Shown in pieces: positions 7,185-15,162 of a DNA stretch of 64,000 nucleotides (position 1 is the first letter of the stretch; each line of letters starts with the position of its first letter). The notes under the pieces were generated by a model. That model did no database searches. It was not told where the DNA came from and was given only the letters and a program-made list of their open reading frames with translations. The stretch covers positions 124,001 to 188,000 of the forward strand of contig NZ_JBHTCT010000005.1 of NCBI RefSeq assembly GCF_042665595.1, written 5' to 3'. A program made the translations under genes and the position numbers. Origin of the DNA: Bhargavaea changchunensis (GTDB lineage Bacteria; Bacillota; Bacilli; Bacillales_A; Planococcaceae).

Positions 7185-8192
7185 TTATACCCCTTTCATT
7201 TTCAGCTCAATGGCCAATTTTAGTTCCGCGAGTTCTTTCTTTTGCTGCATCAGCAGCTGCTGGGCCTCTTCGACGGACACTTCCCTGAATCGCAGCTTTG
7301 CCCCCGGCTTCATCTGGGCGACAAGCGGAAGGTCGACCGTTGCCGCCTGGCCGATCTTCGGGTAGCCCCCGGTTGTCTGCCGGTCGGCCATAAGCAGGAT
7401 CGGGTTTCCGCCAGACGGCACCTGGACCGCTCCTGCCACGACCCCTTCCGAAAGAAGCTCACGCGGCTCGGACAGACGGAGCGTCTCGCCTTTCAGCCTG
7501 TAGCCCATCCGGTCCGATTCGGAAGAGACGGTGAACGTTCCGTTAAAGAACAGTGACCTGCTTTCTCCATCAAACCAGTGATGCTGCGGCCCTTTCATCA
7601 TCCGGATTTCCGCTTCGCTTCCGTAACGTGGCATCAGATCATCCGAAACGGACCAGTCCGCTGCGCAAAATTTCTTGCCGGTTGCACCGGACAGTGCTTT
7701 TTCTGACCACTGCTTTGCGGGAGCGGATGGATTTCCGACCGGCAGCCGGTCCCCCTTCTCCAGGCAGCGGCCTTCGAAACCGCCGATTCGGGCCTTGGCA
7801 TATGTCGACCTGCTGCCCATCACTTCCGGCACGTCGATCCCGCCTGCAACGGCCACATAGACCCTGCAGCCCGAGACAGGCTTGCCGAATGTGAGGGCAG
7901 CACCTGCCTTTACTGCGACCGGCCTCCACATCGGGACTGGTTCGCCATCAATGCTTGGCGACAGGTCCCCTCCTGCCAATGCAATCAGATTGTCCGCCTC
8001 AAAGCGGATTGTTGGCCCGGCAAGTGCCGCTTCGATCGTGGCACATGTTTCACTGTTTCCGACCAGCAGATTCGCTACCCGGTGTGCATATGTATCCATC
8101 GCGCCGCCCGCGACCACCCCGTACTGCTGGAAGCCCGGGCGACCCAAATCCTGGACGGACGTCTGGAGGCCCGGCTTTTCAATCATGAGCAT
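7185..8192 (-). CDS. pxpC: 5-oxoprolinase subunit PxpC (KipA, biotin-dependent carboxyltransferase-like)
   Basis: Subunit C of 5-oxoprolinase, called KipA in B. subtilis. The 335 residues carry the family N-terminal motif QDLGRPG (14-20), then GAMDTYAHRVANLLVGN and a cyclophilin-like beta-rich core with YVAVAGGIDVP and PSGGNPILLMADRQTTGGYPKI. A longer open frame extends upstream, but the start at 8192 is preferred: GGAGG lies 9 bases before ATG and the protein then aligns with the KipA N terminus (an ATG two codons later is possible). It overlaps the end of pxpB by 14 bases, indicating translational coupling. The C terminus ends in a short charged helix. Confidence 0.93.
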   Translation of the reverse strand: MLMIEKPGLQTSVQDLGRPGFQQYGVVAGGAMDTYAHRVANLLVGNSETCATIEAALAGPTIRFEADNLIALAGGDLSPSIDGEPVPMWRPVAVKAGAALTFGKPVSGCRVYVAVAGGIDVPEVMGSRSTYAKARIGGFEGRCLEKGDRLPVGNPSAPAKQWSEKALSGATGKKFCAADWSVSDDLMPRYGSEAEIRMMKGPQHHWFDGESRSLFFNGTFTVSSESDRMGYRLKGETLRLSEPRELLSEGVVAGAVQVPSGGNPILLMADRQTTGGYPKIGQAATVDLPLVAQMKPGAKLRFREVSVEEAQQLLMQQKKELAELKLAIELKMKGV

Positions 8193-8883
8193 GACGGTCA
8201 GCCTCCATCTGTAAGTATTCATCGGTTGAGATCGGCCTGAACCTGACTTGATCCCCTGGCCGGAGGAGGCTCGGAATCTCTTCGTCAGGCAGGAACAGTT
8301 CGATCGGCGTCCTGCCGATGAGCTGCCATCCACCCGGCGTTCCGATCGGATAAACACCGGTCTGTGCACCGGCGATCCCTACTGTCCTGGCCGGTATCTC
8401 CAGCCTTGGTGACGGCCGCCTCGGGGCTGCGATCCGTTCATCCATTCCGCCCAGGAAAGGGAACCCGGGGGCGAAACCGATCATCTTCACGTCATATGTA
8501 GTGCCGGAGTGGATCCGGATGACTTCTTCCTCGGTCAGTCCGTTGTGTTCCGCGACAAATGCAAGGTCAGGCCCGAACTCGCCACCGTAACAAACGGGGA
8601 TTTCGACGGTACGGCCATCTCCTTTTCCGGCCGGCCTGATATCCGACAATAGTTCACGCAACTTCCTCTCCATTGCGCTGTAAGTCATTCCTCCATCAGC
8701 CTCATAGCAGACCGTGACCGTAATGTAAGCCTGGATCACGTCGGACACGCCGGGAATCTCTGCCCGGGTGATGGTTTCGGCAATCGCCCGCACCATTGCT
8801 GTGGATTCTTCACTGATCGACTCACCGGCCGTTACAACGATTGCCCCGTCCCCAAGCGGGTGGTAGTTCAACTCCATAGACAT
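8179..8883 (-). CDS. pxpB: 5-oxoprolinase subunit PxpB (KipI)
   Basis: First gene of the 5-oxoprolinase operon. The 234-residue product is a KipI/allophanate-hydrolase subunit 1-type protein: an N-terminal alpha/beta domain (1-90) and a cyclophilin-like C-terminal domain with GFAPGFPFLGG at 136-146 and GVYPIGTPGGWQLIGR at 176-191. In B. subtilis the homologue also inhibits the sporulation kinase KinA; whether it does so here cannot be read from sequence. Two starts are possible: ATG at 8883 directly abuts the purine-rich AGAAGGG, while ATG at 8877 has better spacing (6 bases). Pairing with pxpC and pxpA makes the enzyme assignment strong. Confidence 0.93.
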   Translation of the reverse strand: MSMELNYHPLGDGAIVVTAGESISEESTAMVRAIAETITRAEIPGVSDVIQAYITVTVCYEADGGMTYSAMERKLRELLSDIRPAGKGDGRTVEIPVCYGGEFGPDLAFVAEHNGLTEEEVIRIHSGTTYDVKMIGFAPGFPFLGGMDERIAAPRRPSPRLEIPARTVGIAGAQTGVYPIGTPGGWQLIGRTPIELFLPDEEIPSLLRPGDQVRFRPISTDEYLQMEADRHAHD

Positions 8884-8994
8884 CCCTTCTTTCTATCCAG
8901 ACTCTTTTGACAGATTCCGTCGAAAATCCTCCCTAAGAAACGAATCTTGTCGCTTTCCTTCTTATGGAAAGCTGAGTGGCAGCCAGGGAATGAC

Positions 8995-9025
8995 AAAAGC
9001 GCCCCGCATCGGCGGAGCGCTTTTT
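8995..9025. terminator. Hairpin terminator after the DUF3231 gene
   Basis: Stem agcgc-ccgc paired with gcgg-gcgct (8998-9021) with A-run on one side and T-run on the other; it lies 3 bases beyond the stop of the minus-strand gene and can work in both directions. Confidence 0.8.
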
Positions 9026-9027
9026 GT

Positions 9028-9534
9028 TCAGTTGCTTTTCTGCTGGTGGAGCGGCGGCGTCATCAGCCAGCCTTTCTGCTTCGTAAGACGGAGCAGCCTG
9101 GCTCCCGCAGTGGCGCGGTCAGCATGGAACCGGGCAAAATGCGCCGCCACATCCTCGCGGCTGCACTGGCCCATAACTTCACTGCAGGATACAAGTCCCT
9201 GTCCGGCGTTGACGCCGAGAATTGCGGCAATTTCCTGGTCCGCGAATTTTGCGCCGGGCGGAATGTCCTCGGAAGAAGCTTTCCCGCGGGACGGCAGTGC
9301 CGGCGGCGGTGTGACGCCGTTTTCCTTCAGGATCTTCTCGATCGATGTATTTTCGGACTTCATCATCTTGATTGAATCCTCGATCACACCGATCAGTTCC
9401 TTGTCGCCCGCATGATTCACAAATGCCTCGTACATACTGACCAAGCCATTGTTCGCGGCAACGTAAGCCCAGAGTCCGACGACTTCACCATAATGCAGCG
9501 GTTCATTTTTCGGATTGTCACTCATGACACCCAT
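9028..9534 (-). CDS. DUF3231 family protein, ferritin-like fold
   Basis: A 168-residue helical protein of the DUF3231 family (spore-coat-F/ferritin-like, common in Bacillales). After a short polar start, EPLHYGEVVGLWAYVAANNGLVSMYEAFVNHAGDKELIGVIEDSI forms the first helical pair, then LKENGVTPPPALPSRGKAS is the linker typical of the family, and EVMGQCSREDVAAHFARFHADRATAGARLLRL is the last helix pair. In members of this family such helices contact the spore or stress-exposed surface; the exact role is unknown. The start at 9534 is chosen because GGGGGA lies 7 bases upstream; an in-frame GTG at 9564 is possible. Monocistronic. Confidence 0.8.
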   Translation of the reverse strand: MGVMSDNPKNEPLHYGEVVGLWAYVAANNGLVSMYEAFVNHAGDKELIGVIEDSIKMMKSENTSIEKILKENGVTPPPALPSRGKASSEDIPPGAKFADQEIAAILGVNAGQGLVSCSEVMGQCSREDVAAHFARFHADRATAGARLLRLTKQKGWLMTPPLHQQKSN

Positions 9535-9603
9535 TGGCGAATCCCCCATCCTTTCAGTAATCACATTCAGTATGGGGAGATTCGGTACATTTATGCAGAT
9601 AAA

Positions 9604-10050
9604 TTATCCGTATTTTTTCTGATGCTCTTTTTTGCGCCCGAGATAGTCCTCGTCTTCACGGATCCGGTCCCAGTATTCTTTGAAGATGGCTGCGGATTCG
9701 GCCTTTACCGGATCCTCGGTCCGCTCGTGTGTCGTCCCGTCCTCCTTATACTTCCGGCCGCCCTTATAGTTGGTGTAGCGCCGTGCCCTCGTATAGCCCA
9801 TCTGGATAAATTTGCGCGCCATATCCATGCCGACAAAGTCATCGTCTTTCCGGTAATCCTCAAACATTTCATAAAGCGTCTCGGCGGACTTTTTGGCAAT
9901 GTCCGGCGTCCGGAACCGCCAATGAGGAAGAAGTTCTCCTTTATAGGGCTCGACGAGCAGCACACCCTGTTCGCCCCTGCCGACCCTGTACAGATCGGGA
10001 CGTTGCCTGAAATCGATGCTGTCGAAATCAAGCTCGTAGTCAAATGCCAT
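9604..10050 (-). CDS. DUF4385 family cytosolic protein
   Basis: A 148-residue protein matching the DUF4385 family of unknown function. Typical features are FDYELDFDSIDFRQRPDLYRVGRGEQGVLLVEPYKGEL near the N terminus, LPHWRFRTPDIAKKSAETLYEMF, and DFVGMDMARKFIQMGYTRARRYTNYKGGRKY, followed by a strongly charged C-terminal helix. No membrane segment and no known catalytic motif. The frame is open further upstream, but the start at 10050 matches the family and overlaps the end of the ABC ATPase gene by 11 bases, so it is translated from the same transcript. The operon link to an ABC exporter may be incidental. Confidence 0.8.
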   Translation of the reverse strand: MAFDYELDFDSIDFRQRPDLYRVGRGEQGVLLVEPYKGELLPHWRFRTPDIAKKSAETLYEMFEDYRKDDDFVGMDMARKFIQMGYTRARRYTNYKGGRKYKEDGTTHERTEDPVKAESAAIFKEYWDRIREDEDYLGRKKEHQKKYG

Positions 10051-10792
10051 CTTCATTCCCGCCTTTCTCCAGGAAATCCGTCCGCCCTTCATCAAGCGAC
10101 GCAGCACCGCCTTTTTCGGTTTCAAGATGCAGGACGCCATCAACCATCTTATAAACCTTGTCCACGTAATCGGTCAGCCGTGTATCGTGGGTCACGACAA
10201 TTGTTGCGGCGTCTTTCTTCACGGCTGCGCTTTTCAGGAGTTTCATCACTTCGAATGCCCGATCCGAGTCGAGCGAGGCAGTCGGCTCATCGGCCAGCAG
10301 GAGCGACGGGTTGCTGTAGAGCGCCTTCGCGATGGCAACGCGCTGCCGCTCCCCGCCCGACAGGTCATTCGGATATTTTTCCGTCAGCTTTGTAATGCCA
10401 AGTTCCTCCATCAATCCTTTCCGCTCTTCCTTCGTCATGTTGCCTTTCTTGACCTTATCCAGCAGCTTCAGCTGGTCGGAGACCGTCAGGAAAGGGACAA
10501 GGTTCGAGGACTGGAGGATGAACCCGACATGCTCGAGGCGCACTTTGGAGCGGTCCTTTTCCCCGAGTTCGGTGATCCGCTCGCCGGCAATCCGCACTTC
10601 TCCCTCGGTCGGCCCCTGCAGGCCGCCGGCAATCGTCAGAAGTGTCGACTTCCCTGAGCCTGATGGCCCGATGATTGCAATCACCTCACCGCGGCTCACA
10701 TCCAGCGAAGTTTTCTTGAGTGCCCGGACTTCCGTCCTTCCCGAGCCGAATGTTTTCGTCACATCTTCCATCTGCAGTACATGTTCCGTCAT
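10040..10792 (-). CDS. ABC transporter ATP-binding protein, MacB/LolD/HrtA type
   Basis: Cytoplasmic ATPase of a MacB-like exporter. The 250 residues contain Walker A GPSGSGKST (42-50), Q-loop Gln94, the signature LSGGE (144-148), Walker B LLLADEP (164-170) and H-loop His202, in the spacing normal for the LolD/MacB/HrtA subfamily. The ATG overlaps the TGA of the permease by 4 bases (ATGA), so the two are coupled and stoichiometric. The subfamily powers mechanotransmission rather than transport through the membrane domain; possible cargos include haem, antimicrobial peptides or lipids. The nearest experimentally known analogue in architecture is HrtAB; substrate here is undetermined. Confidence 0.93.
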   Translation of the reverse strand: MTEHVLQMEDVTKTFGSGRTEVRALKKTSLDVSRGEVIAIIGPSGSGKSTLLTIAGGLQGPTEGEVRIAGERITELGEKDRSKVRLEHVGFILQSSNLVPFLTVSDQLKLLDKVKKGNMTKEERKGLMEELGITKLTEKYPNDLSGGERQRVAIAKALYSNPSLLLADEPTASLDSDRAFEVMKLLKSAAVKKDAATIVVTHDTRLTDYVDKVYKMVDGVLHLETEKGGAASLDEGRTDFLEKGGNEDGI

Positions 10793-11928
10793 CCCGAGAT
10801 CGCCTCCAGCGGATCAATTTTCACAATCGTCCATACCGATACGAGTGCCCCAAGGATCGCGACCGCGATCAGAACGGCGCCGTAGATGGCCATCATGCCG
10901 TAGTCAAATGACACCGGCACAGCCGCCGGCAAAAACTGACCTGTCAGCACCGTCAGGCCGAAACCGATCAGCACGCCAATGACCGCCAGGATGAACGTTT
11001 GCGCGATAACTGACCGGGACAGATACGCGCTCGAGATGCCCTGCGCCTTCATGACTCCAAACATGCTGATCTTCTGTACTGTGAGCACATACAGGAAGAT
11101 CGCAACAACTGCCGCCGAAATGGCGAACAGGAAGTAGATCATAAATGTCAGTGTCAAATTTTGCTCGGTGTAGCCCGGAAGATTTTCGATGAACGTTTCA
11201 GACTCCAAATATTCAAGATCATCCGGTACTTCATCGGGCTGGCTGCCTTTGACGACGATTGCATTCACCATCTCTGGCTGTTCCACTGTTTCCCCGGGTA
11301 GTCCCTGGTCGGTCTCTGCGGGCTGCCCGTCAGGATTCTCAGCGCTCCCTTCCTGCTGGGCCATTGCCGCGGCACCCGGACGCACCTTTTCAAAATCCTC
11401 CAGATTCATATATAGTACCGGGGCTGCATTAAAACGGGCATCGTCCGTGAATCCCGTGATGGTGAGCGTCACTTCGGATCCGGAAAGGTCCAGCTCATCA
11501 CCGACGGAGAACCCTTCCTCCTTCAGGCTGTCCGACGCGATCACCTCGAACTCATCCGAGAACTCGTCGCCTTCGGTCGGCTCCGGCATGATGAACTCAT
11601 CCGGGCGGATGCCGAACAGGGCGACACCGCTCTTCGCATCTCCATTATCGGCAATCAGATTCGTCTGGGCGAGCACCGCCGTTTCATCCGCCACGACATC
11701 ATCGGCGAGGTCAACCTCCATCATTGACTGCGTCAGGCTCTTATCCGACTCATCAGTCAGATAGATGCCATCCGCCTGCCACTTATCGACCGCCTCCCGG
11801 TTCAGACCAGCCAGACCCGATGCCAGACCTGACAGGAAGAATACGAGATATGACACTAGCAGCAGAACGGCCGTTACAAGCGCAAACCGGAGTTTACTTT
11901 GCCTGATTTCTCTCCATGCCAAAAACAT
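10789..11928 (-). CDS. ABC transporter permease, FtsX/MacB type (HrtB-like)
   Basis: A 379-residue permease with the four-helix FtsX layout: helix 1 at about 16-38 (FALVTAVLLLVSYLVFFLSG), a large extracytoplasmic domain (about 45-245), then three helices at about 255-280, 305-335 and 345-370. The start MFLAWREIRQSKLRFALV is typical of HrtB/DevC-like permeases. The external domain carries an acidic, Gln/Glu-rich insertion around residues 190-225 (AQQEGSAENPDGQPAETDQG), less conserved in appearance. GGAG lies upstream of the ATG. First gene of a three-gene unit with its ATPase and DUF4385. Confidence 0.88.
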   Translation of the reverse strand: MFLAWREIRQSKLRFALVTAVLLLVSYLVFFLSGLASGLAGLNREAVDKWQADGIYLTDESDKSLTQSMMEVDLADDVVADETAVLAQTNLIADNGDAKSGVALFGIRPDEFIMPEPTEGDEFSDEFEVIASDSLKEEGFSVGDELDLSGSEVTLTITGFTDDARFNAAPVLYMNLEDFEKVRPGAAAMAQQEGSAENPDGQPAETDQGLPGETVEQPEMVNAIVVKGSQPDEVPDDLEYLESETFIENLPGYTEQNLTLTFMIYFLFAISAAVVAIFLYVLTVQKISMFGVMKAQGISSAYLSRSVIAQTFILAVIGVLIGFGLTVLTGQFLPAAVPVSFDYGMMAIYGAVLIAVAILGALVSVWTIVKIDPLEAISG

Positions 11929-12127
11929 GTCCCCAACTCCTCTGATTTTGAAAAAACCTTCTTCTTTGTACCTATTACTTCTACCCCAGGCTCTGAAGCG
12001 GAAACCGTTGCGATAGTTTAAATATGACTGATTCTCACATCACCTAATGTGCAATCGAGTCGTTGGTCTTTTTAACCGGTTATGAGATGATAGAGGAAAT
12101 ATTCTGTGTATATAAGGAGGAACAAAA

Positions 12128-12493
12128 ATGGCTGATCTGAGTGGTATGCTTGCATGGACATTTTCACAGGAAGTAGCAATTCCTGACGACGTAGAGAATT
12201 TGCTGATTGATGGAGAAGAAGCGGTTGTTGCCTATAAAACGGTCAGGGATGTCGCAGTCGTGACGAATAAGAGATTCATTATCTCCGACAAACAAGGTTT
12301 AACCGGCAAAAAAGTCGAAGTCTATACGATCCCTTTCAACTCCATTAATATGTATTCAACTGAAAATGCAGGTAAGCTTGACTTCAATGCGGAAATCGAA
12401 CTTTGGACTCGTGCCGGAAAGATGAAAATTAATCTGGGACGGGGTGTAGATATCCGGAAACTTGATAAAATCATTGCTCAAGCAATTTTGTAA
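12128..12493 (+). CDS. Bacterial PH-domain protein
   Basis: A 121-residue protein consisting almost entirely of one bacterial pleckstrin-homology domain (bPH family): an N-terminal helix (GMLAWTFSQEVAIPDDVENLL), seven beta strands including VVAYKTVRDVAVVTNKRFIISDKQ and KVEVYTIPFNSINMYSTEN, and a closing helix (IRKLDKIIAQAIL). Such proteins form small rings in the cytosol or on membranes; no biochemical role is established. It has an ideal AAGGAGG site. The preceding 200 bases hold no gene; a weak sigma-A-like TTGGTC, 17 bases, GATGAT lies at about 12063-12091. It ends 18 bases before the rlmA-like gene, so the two may be co-transcribed. Confidence 0.85.
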   Translation: MADLSGMLAWTFSQEVAIPDDVENLLIDGEEAVVAYKTVRDVAVVTNKRFIISDKQGLTGKKVEVYTIPFNSINMYSTENAGKLDFNAEIELWTRAGKMKINLGRGVDIRKLDKIIAQAIL

Positions 12494-12511
12494 GCAAAAG
12501 AAGGTGTTGTC

Positions 12512-13384
12512 GTGTCAAAACGAATTGAGGGCGCCCGGCGTGCCGCGCGGATTGTACATGCGCTGAAATGCCCGGTCTGCGGAAACCCGGTCGGCGTCGA
12601 GGATGAAGGCAGGCTGCTGTGCCCGGAAAACCATTCATTCGACTTTGCCAAACAGGGCTATGTAAACGTGCTGACCCGGCCTGCCTGCGGCCACTATAAT
12701 AAGGAACTGTTTGAAGCAAGACGCCGGATCATGCTGGACAGCGGACTGTATGCCCCGTTCCATGAAGCGGCAGCGGATCTTATCCGGGAGGTGACTCTGC
12801 CCACAGATTTGCCGTCCATCATTGCTGACATCGGTTGCGGTGAAGGAACGCATCTTCACCGCGTCCTGGAGGAGCTCGGCGGGCTGAATGTAGCCGGAGC
12901 CGGGCTCGATATTGCCAAGGAAGGCGTGCAGCTGGCGGCGAGAGATTTCCATGATGCGGTCTGGCTAGTCGGTGACCTTGCACAGTCGCCCTTTGCCGAC
13001 GGCTCTATCCATGCCATCCTGAATATCCTGTCGCCGTCGAACTACGATGAATTCACCAGGATGCTTGCCCCGGGCGGCCGGCTCATCAAGGCCGTGCCCG
13101 GTGCCGGCTATTTGCGGGAGCTCCGCGAGGCCCTTTATTCGGATGAGCGCCGGACTTATTCCAATGAAGAAACAATCGGGCTGTTCGACCGGCATTTCCG
13201 CCGCACGGAGACCATCCCGCTCCGCTACACCGTCCGGCTGGGGCGCGCGCAGCTTGAGGATCTGGTTCGCATGACCCCGCTTTCCTGGTCGCCCGATCCG
13301 AAAGCGGTCACAACGTTCCTGGACCAAGAGACTGCTGACATTACTGTCGAGCTGGACCTCCTAGTTGGAGAACCGAGAGTCTAG
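12512..13384 (+). CDS. 23S rRNA (guanine-N1)-methyltransferase, RlmA family
   Basis: SAM-dependent methyltransferase of the RlmA family, which methylates a guanine in hairpin 35 of 23S rRNA (G745 in the RlmA-I branch, G748 in the Gram-positive RlmA-II/TlrB branch, where it affects tylosin sensitivity). The 290 residues show an N-terminal zinc site C20, C23, C37, H41, the FDFAKQGYVNVL segment diagnostic of the family, SAM motif I ADIGCGEGTH at about 105-114, and NILSPSNYDEFTRMLAPGGRLIKAVP for the catalytic core. GTG start with AAGGTG upstream. Methylated position cannot be decided from sequence alone; resistance should not be assumed. Confidence 0.92.
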   Translation: MSKRIEGARRAARIVHALKCPVCGNPVGVEDEGRLLCPENHSFDFAKQGYVNVLTRPACGHYNKELFEARRRIMLDSGLYAPFHEAAADLIREVTLPTDLPSIIADIGCGEGTHLHRVLEELGGLNVAGAGLDIAKEGVQLAARDFHDAVWLVGDLAQSPFADGSIHAILNILSPSNYDEFTRMLAPGGRLIKAVPGAGYLRELREALYSDERRTYSNEETIGLFDRHFRRTETIPLRYTVRLGRAQLEDLVRMTPLSWSPDPKAVTTFLDQETADITVELDLLVGEPRV

Positions 13385-13396
13385 GAGGCGGGTATG

Positions 13397-13470
13397 TCAA
13401 CGTTTCAATGAACTTAATCAACGTCTCAATGAAGATCATCAGCGTCTCACAAAAGTTAATCAACGTCCGG
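13397..13470. repeat. 21-bp-period intergenic repeat, about 3.5 units
   Basis: Degenerate units of the form tcaacgtctcaatgaagatc begin at 13397, 13418, 13439 and 13460, exactly 21 bases apart. The best unit (13418-13437) recurs perfectly over 20 bases in inverted orientation at 37465-37484. It lies just downstream of the rlmA-like gene and before a terminator. No protein-coding role is evident. Confidence 0.75.
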
Positions 13471-13490
13471 CCTGCCCCACCTGACACTGA

Positions 13491-13521
13491 AACCGATTTC
13501 TTATAAAAAATCGGTTTTTTG
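13491..13521 (+). terminator. Rho-independent terminator after the rlmA-like gene
   Basis: Stem aaccgattt (13491-13499 with 13508-13516), 8-base loop, then a T-run on the plus strand. It separates the PH-domain/rlmA transcript from the amino-acid importer. Confidence 0.85.
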
Positions 13522-13534
13522 CATGAATTTGCAC

Positions 13535-13563
13535 TTTACATCGTGGGTCTAAAAGTCTATAAT
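13535..13563 (+). promoter_or_regulatory. Sigma-A promoter of the amino-acid ABC importer
   Basis: TTTACA at 13535-13540 and a perfect TATAAT at 13558-13563, spaced by 17 bases, about 40 bases before the substrate-binding protein gene. Confidence 0.8.
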
Positions 13564-13604
13564 CATCTCAACGAATAAATATACATTCAACGGGGGTTTT
13601 ATAC

Positions 13605-14402
13605 ATGTTCAAGAAAGCACTTTTCGCATCGGTCGCTTCCGCGGCACTTTTCCTGGCAGCCTGTGGCTCGGGCGGAGATTCCTCATCCGGCGACACGGCA
13701 GACAAATCGGGGGACAGCGAAGAAACAAAAGTCCTGAAGATGGGTACATCCGCTGACTTCCCTCCTTTTGAATTCCGTGACGAAGCCGGCAAGGAAATCG
13801 GGTTTGACATCGATCTTGCTAACCACATCGCTGAAGAACTCGGTTATGAGCTGGAGATCAATGACATGAAGTTCGACGGCCTGATTGGCGCTCTCAACAC
13901 AGGCCGCGTGGACATGGTCCTCTCCGGCATGAGCGCGACTGATGAGCGGAAGCAGAACGTCGACTTCTCTACCGAGTACAATCGCTCCGGTGAATTCTTC
14001 GTCACCACTCCGGATTCCGACATCAAGTCCATTGAAGACCTGGAAGGCAAAACAGTCGGTGTCCAGCTGGGCACGATCCAGGAAGATGGAGCGAAGCGTC
14101 TGAAAGAGAACGAAGGAATCAACTTTGAACTCAAGTCGCTCGACAACTCCCTCCTTCTCATCCAGGAACTGAAAACAGGACGTATTGATGCCGCCTATAT
14201 GGATAAATCCGTAGCGGTCGGCCACGTTGAAGAACAGGGCCTCGGCGGATTCGACGATCCGACGACCAGTTCCCCGGGCATGGCGGTCGCCTTCCCTAAA
14301 GACAGCGATCTTGTAGAAGACGTGAATAAAGTGCTTGCTGAAATGGAAGAAGACGGCTCGCTTCAGGAACTGAAGGATAAGTGGCTGACCGACCAGGAAT
14401 AA
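13605..14402 (+). CDS. Polar amino-acid ABC transporter substrate-binding lipoprotein
   Basis: A family-3 solute-binding lipoprotein of 265 residues. The signal peptide ends in the lipobox LAAC with Cys20 as the lipidation site, then a Ser/Gly/Asp-rich linker (21-42) and the two-lobed binding domain: KMGTSADFPPFEFRDEAGKEIGFDIDLA (about 46-72), DGLIGALNTGRVDMVLSGMSATDERKQNVDFS and the hinge GKTVGVQLGTIQE. It is anchored outside the membrane and delivers an amino acid, by family and length probably arginine, glutamine or another polar amino acid (ArtP/FliY-like). First gene of a three-gene operon under a strong promoter; a hairpin after it probably boosts its abundance over the membrane parts. 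Confidence 0.93.
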   Translation: MFKKALFASVASAALFLAACGSGGDSSSGDTADKSGDSEETKVLKMGTSADFPPFEFRDEAGKEIGFDIDLANHIAEELGYELEINDMKFDGLIGALNTGRVDMVLSGMSATDERKQNVDFSTEYNRSGEFFVTTPDSDIKSIEDLEGKTVGVQLGTIQEDGAKRLKENEGINFELKSLDNSLLLIQELKTGRIDAAYMDKSVAVGHVEEQGLGGFDDPTTSSPGMAVAFPKDSDLVEDVNKVLAEMEEDGSLQELKDKWLTDQE

Positions 14403-14413
14403 GTTAAACGGCA

Positions 14414-14445
14414 GGGGTTGCCCGCTCATCAGGCAACCCCTTTTC
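14414..14445 (+). terminator. Intercistronic attenuating hairpin
   Basis: Stem ggggttgcc (14414-14422 with 14432-14440) followed by TTTTCC, right after the binding-protein stop and before the permease. In ABC importers such hairpins lower expression of the downstream membrane genes relative to the binding protein. Confidence 0.75.
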
Positions 14446-14496
14446 CTATCCAAACTTCCCGCCAGACCGGGATGACAGAAAAGAGTTGAATCCATC

Positions 14497-15162
14497 ATGA
14501 ATCTCGATTTCACGCAGATGACCCCTTATATCCCCTATATGCTGGAAGGCATCTGGGTAACGCTTAAGTTCGTAGCGGTCGCCCTTCTGATCGGTGCACT
14601 GATTGGGACAATACTTGCCCTGTTCAAGATCAGCGGTCCCGCTCCGCTCCGGGCATTCGCAGTCGCCTATACGTCCATCTTCCGCGGGACGCCGCTGATC
14701 CTCCAGCTGATGCTGATCTACTTTGCCGTTCCGCAGCTGACTGGCTACGACATTACTCCGTTCCTATCGGCGATCACGGCATTCGGGCTGAACTCCGCGG
14801 CCTATATTTCCGAAATCATCCGCGCCGGCATCCAGGCGGTCGACAAAGGCCAGGTCGAGGCGGCGCAGGCGCTCGGTGTCCCGTACCGTGCGATGATGAA
14901 AGATATCATCCTGCCCCAGGCGTTCAAGAACATCCTGCCTGCACTCATGAACGAAGTCATCACACTCACGAAGGAATCCGCGCTTGTCTCGACAATCGGT
15001 TATCTCGATCTTATGCGCCGCGCGCAGGTCGTCGGGGCCAGCATGTACCGCCAGTTCGAACCGCTTCTCTTTGTCGGACTGATCTACTGGGTACTCGTCA
15101 TGATCCTCACACTCATCGGACGCAAGATTGAAAGGAGGCTGAAGGCAAGTGATATCCGTTAA
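14497..15162 (+). CDS. Polar amino-acid ABC transporter permease (HisM/GlnP family)
   Basis: A 221-residue inner-membrane permease with five hydrophobic segments (about 18-45, 55-80, 90-110, 150-165 and 185-205). It carries the family N-terminal consensus GIWVTLKFVAVALLIGALIGTILAL and the EAA loop QVEAAQALGVPYRAMMKDIILPQAFKNILPAL, which docks the ATPase. It probably forms a homodimer. It overlaps the ATPase gene by 14 bases, showing tight coupling. Substrate specificity follows the binding protein and is not readable here. Confidence 0.93.
   Translation: MNLDFTQMTPYIPYMLEGIWVTLKFVAVALLIGALIGTILALFKISGPAPLRAFAVAYTSIFRGTPLILQLMLIYFAVPQLTGYDITPFLSAITAFGLNSAAYISEIIRAGIQAVDKGQVEAAQALGVPYRAMMKDIILPQAFKNILPALMNEVITLTKESALVSTIGYLDLMRRAQVVGASMYRQFEPLLFVGLIYWVLVMILTLIGRKIERRLKASDIR

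Noticed and set aside
13397..13470. Possible CRISPR array
   Set aside because: Units are only 21 bases apart with no constant-length spacers between them, and there are no cas genes. It is a simple tandem repeat.
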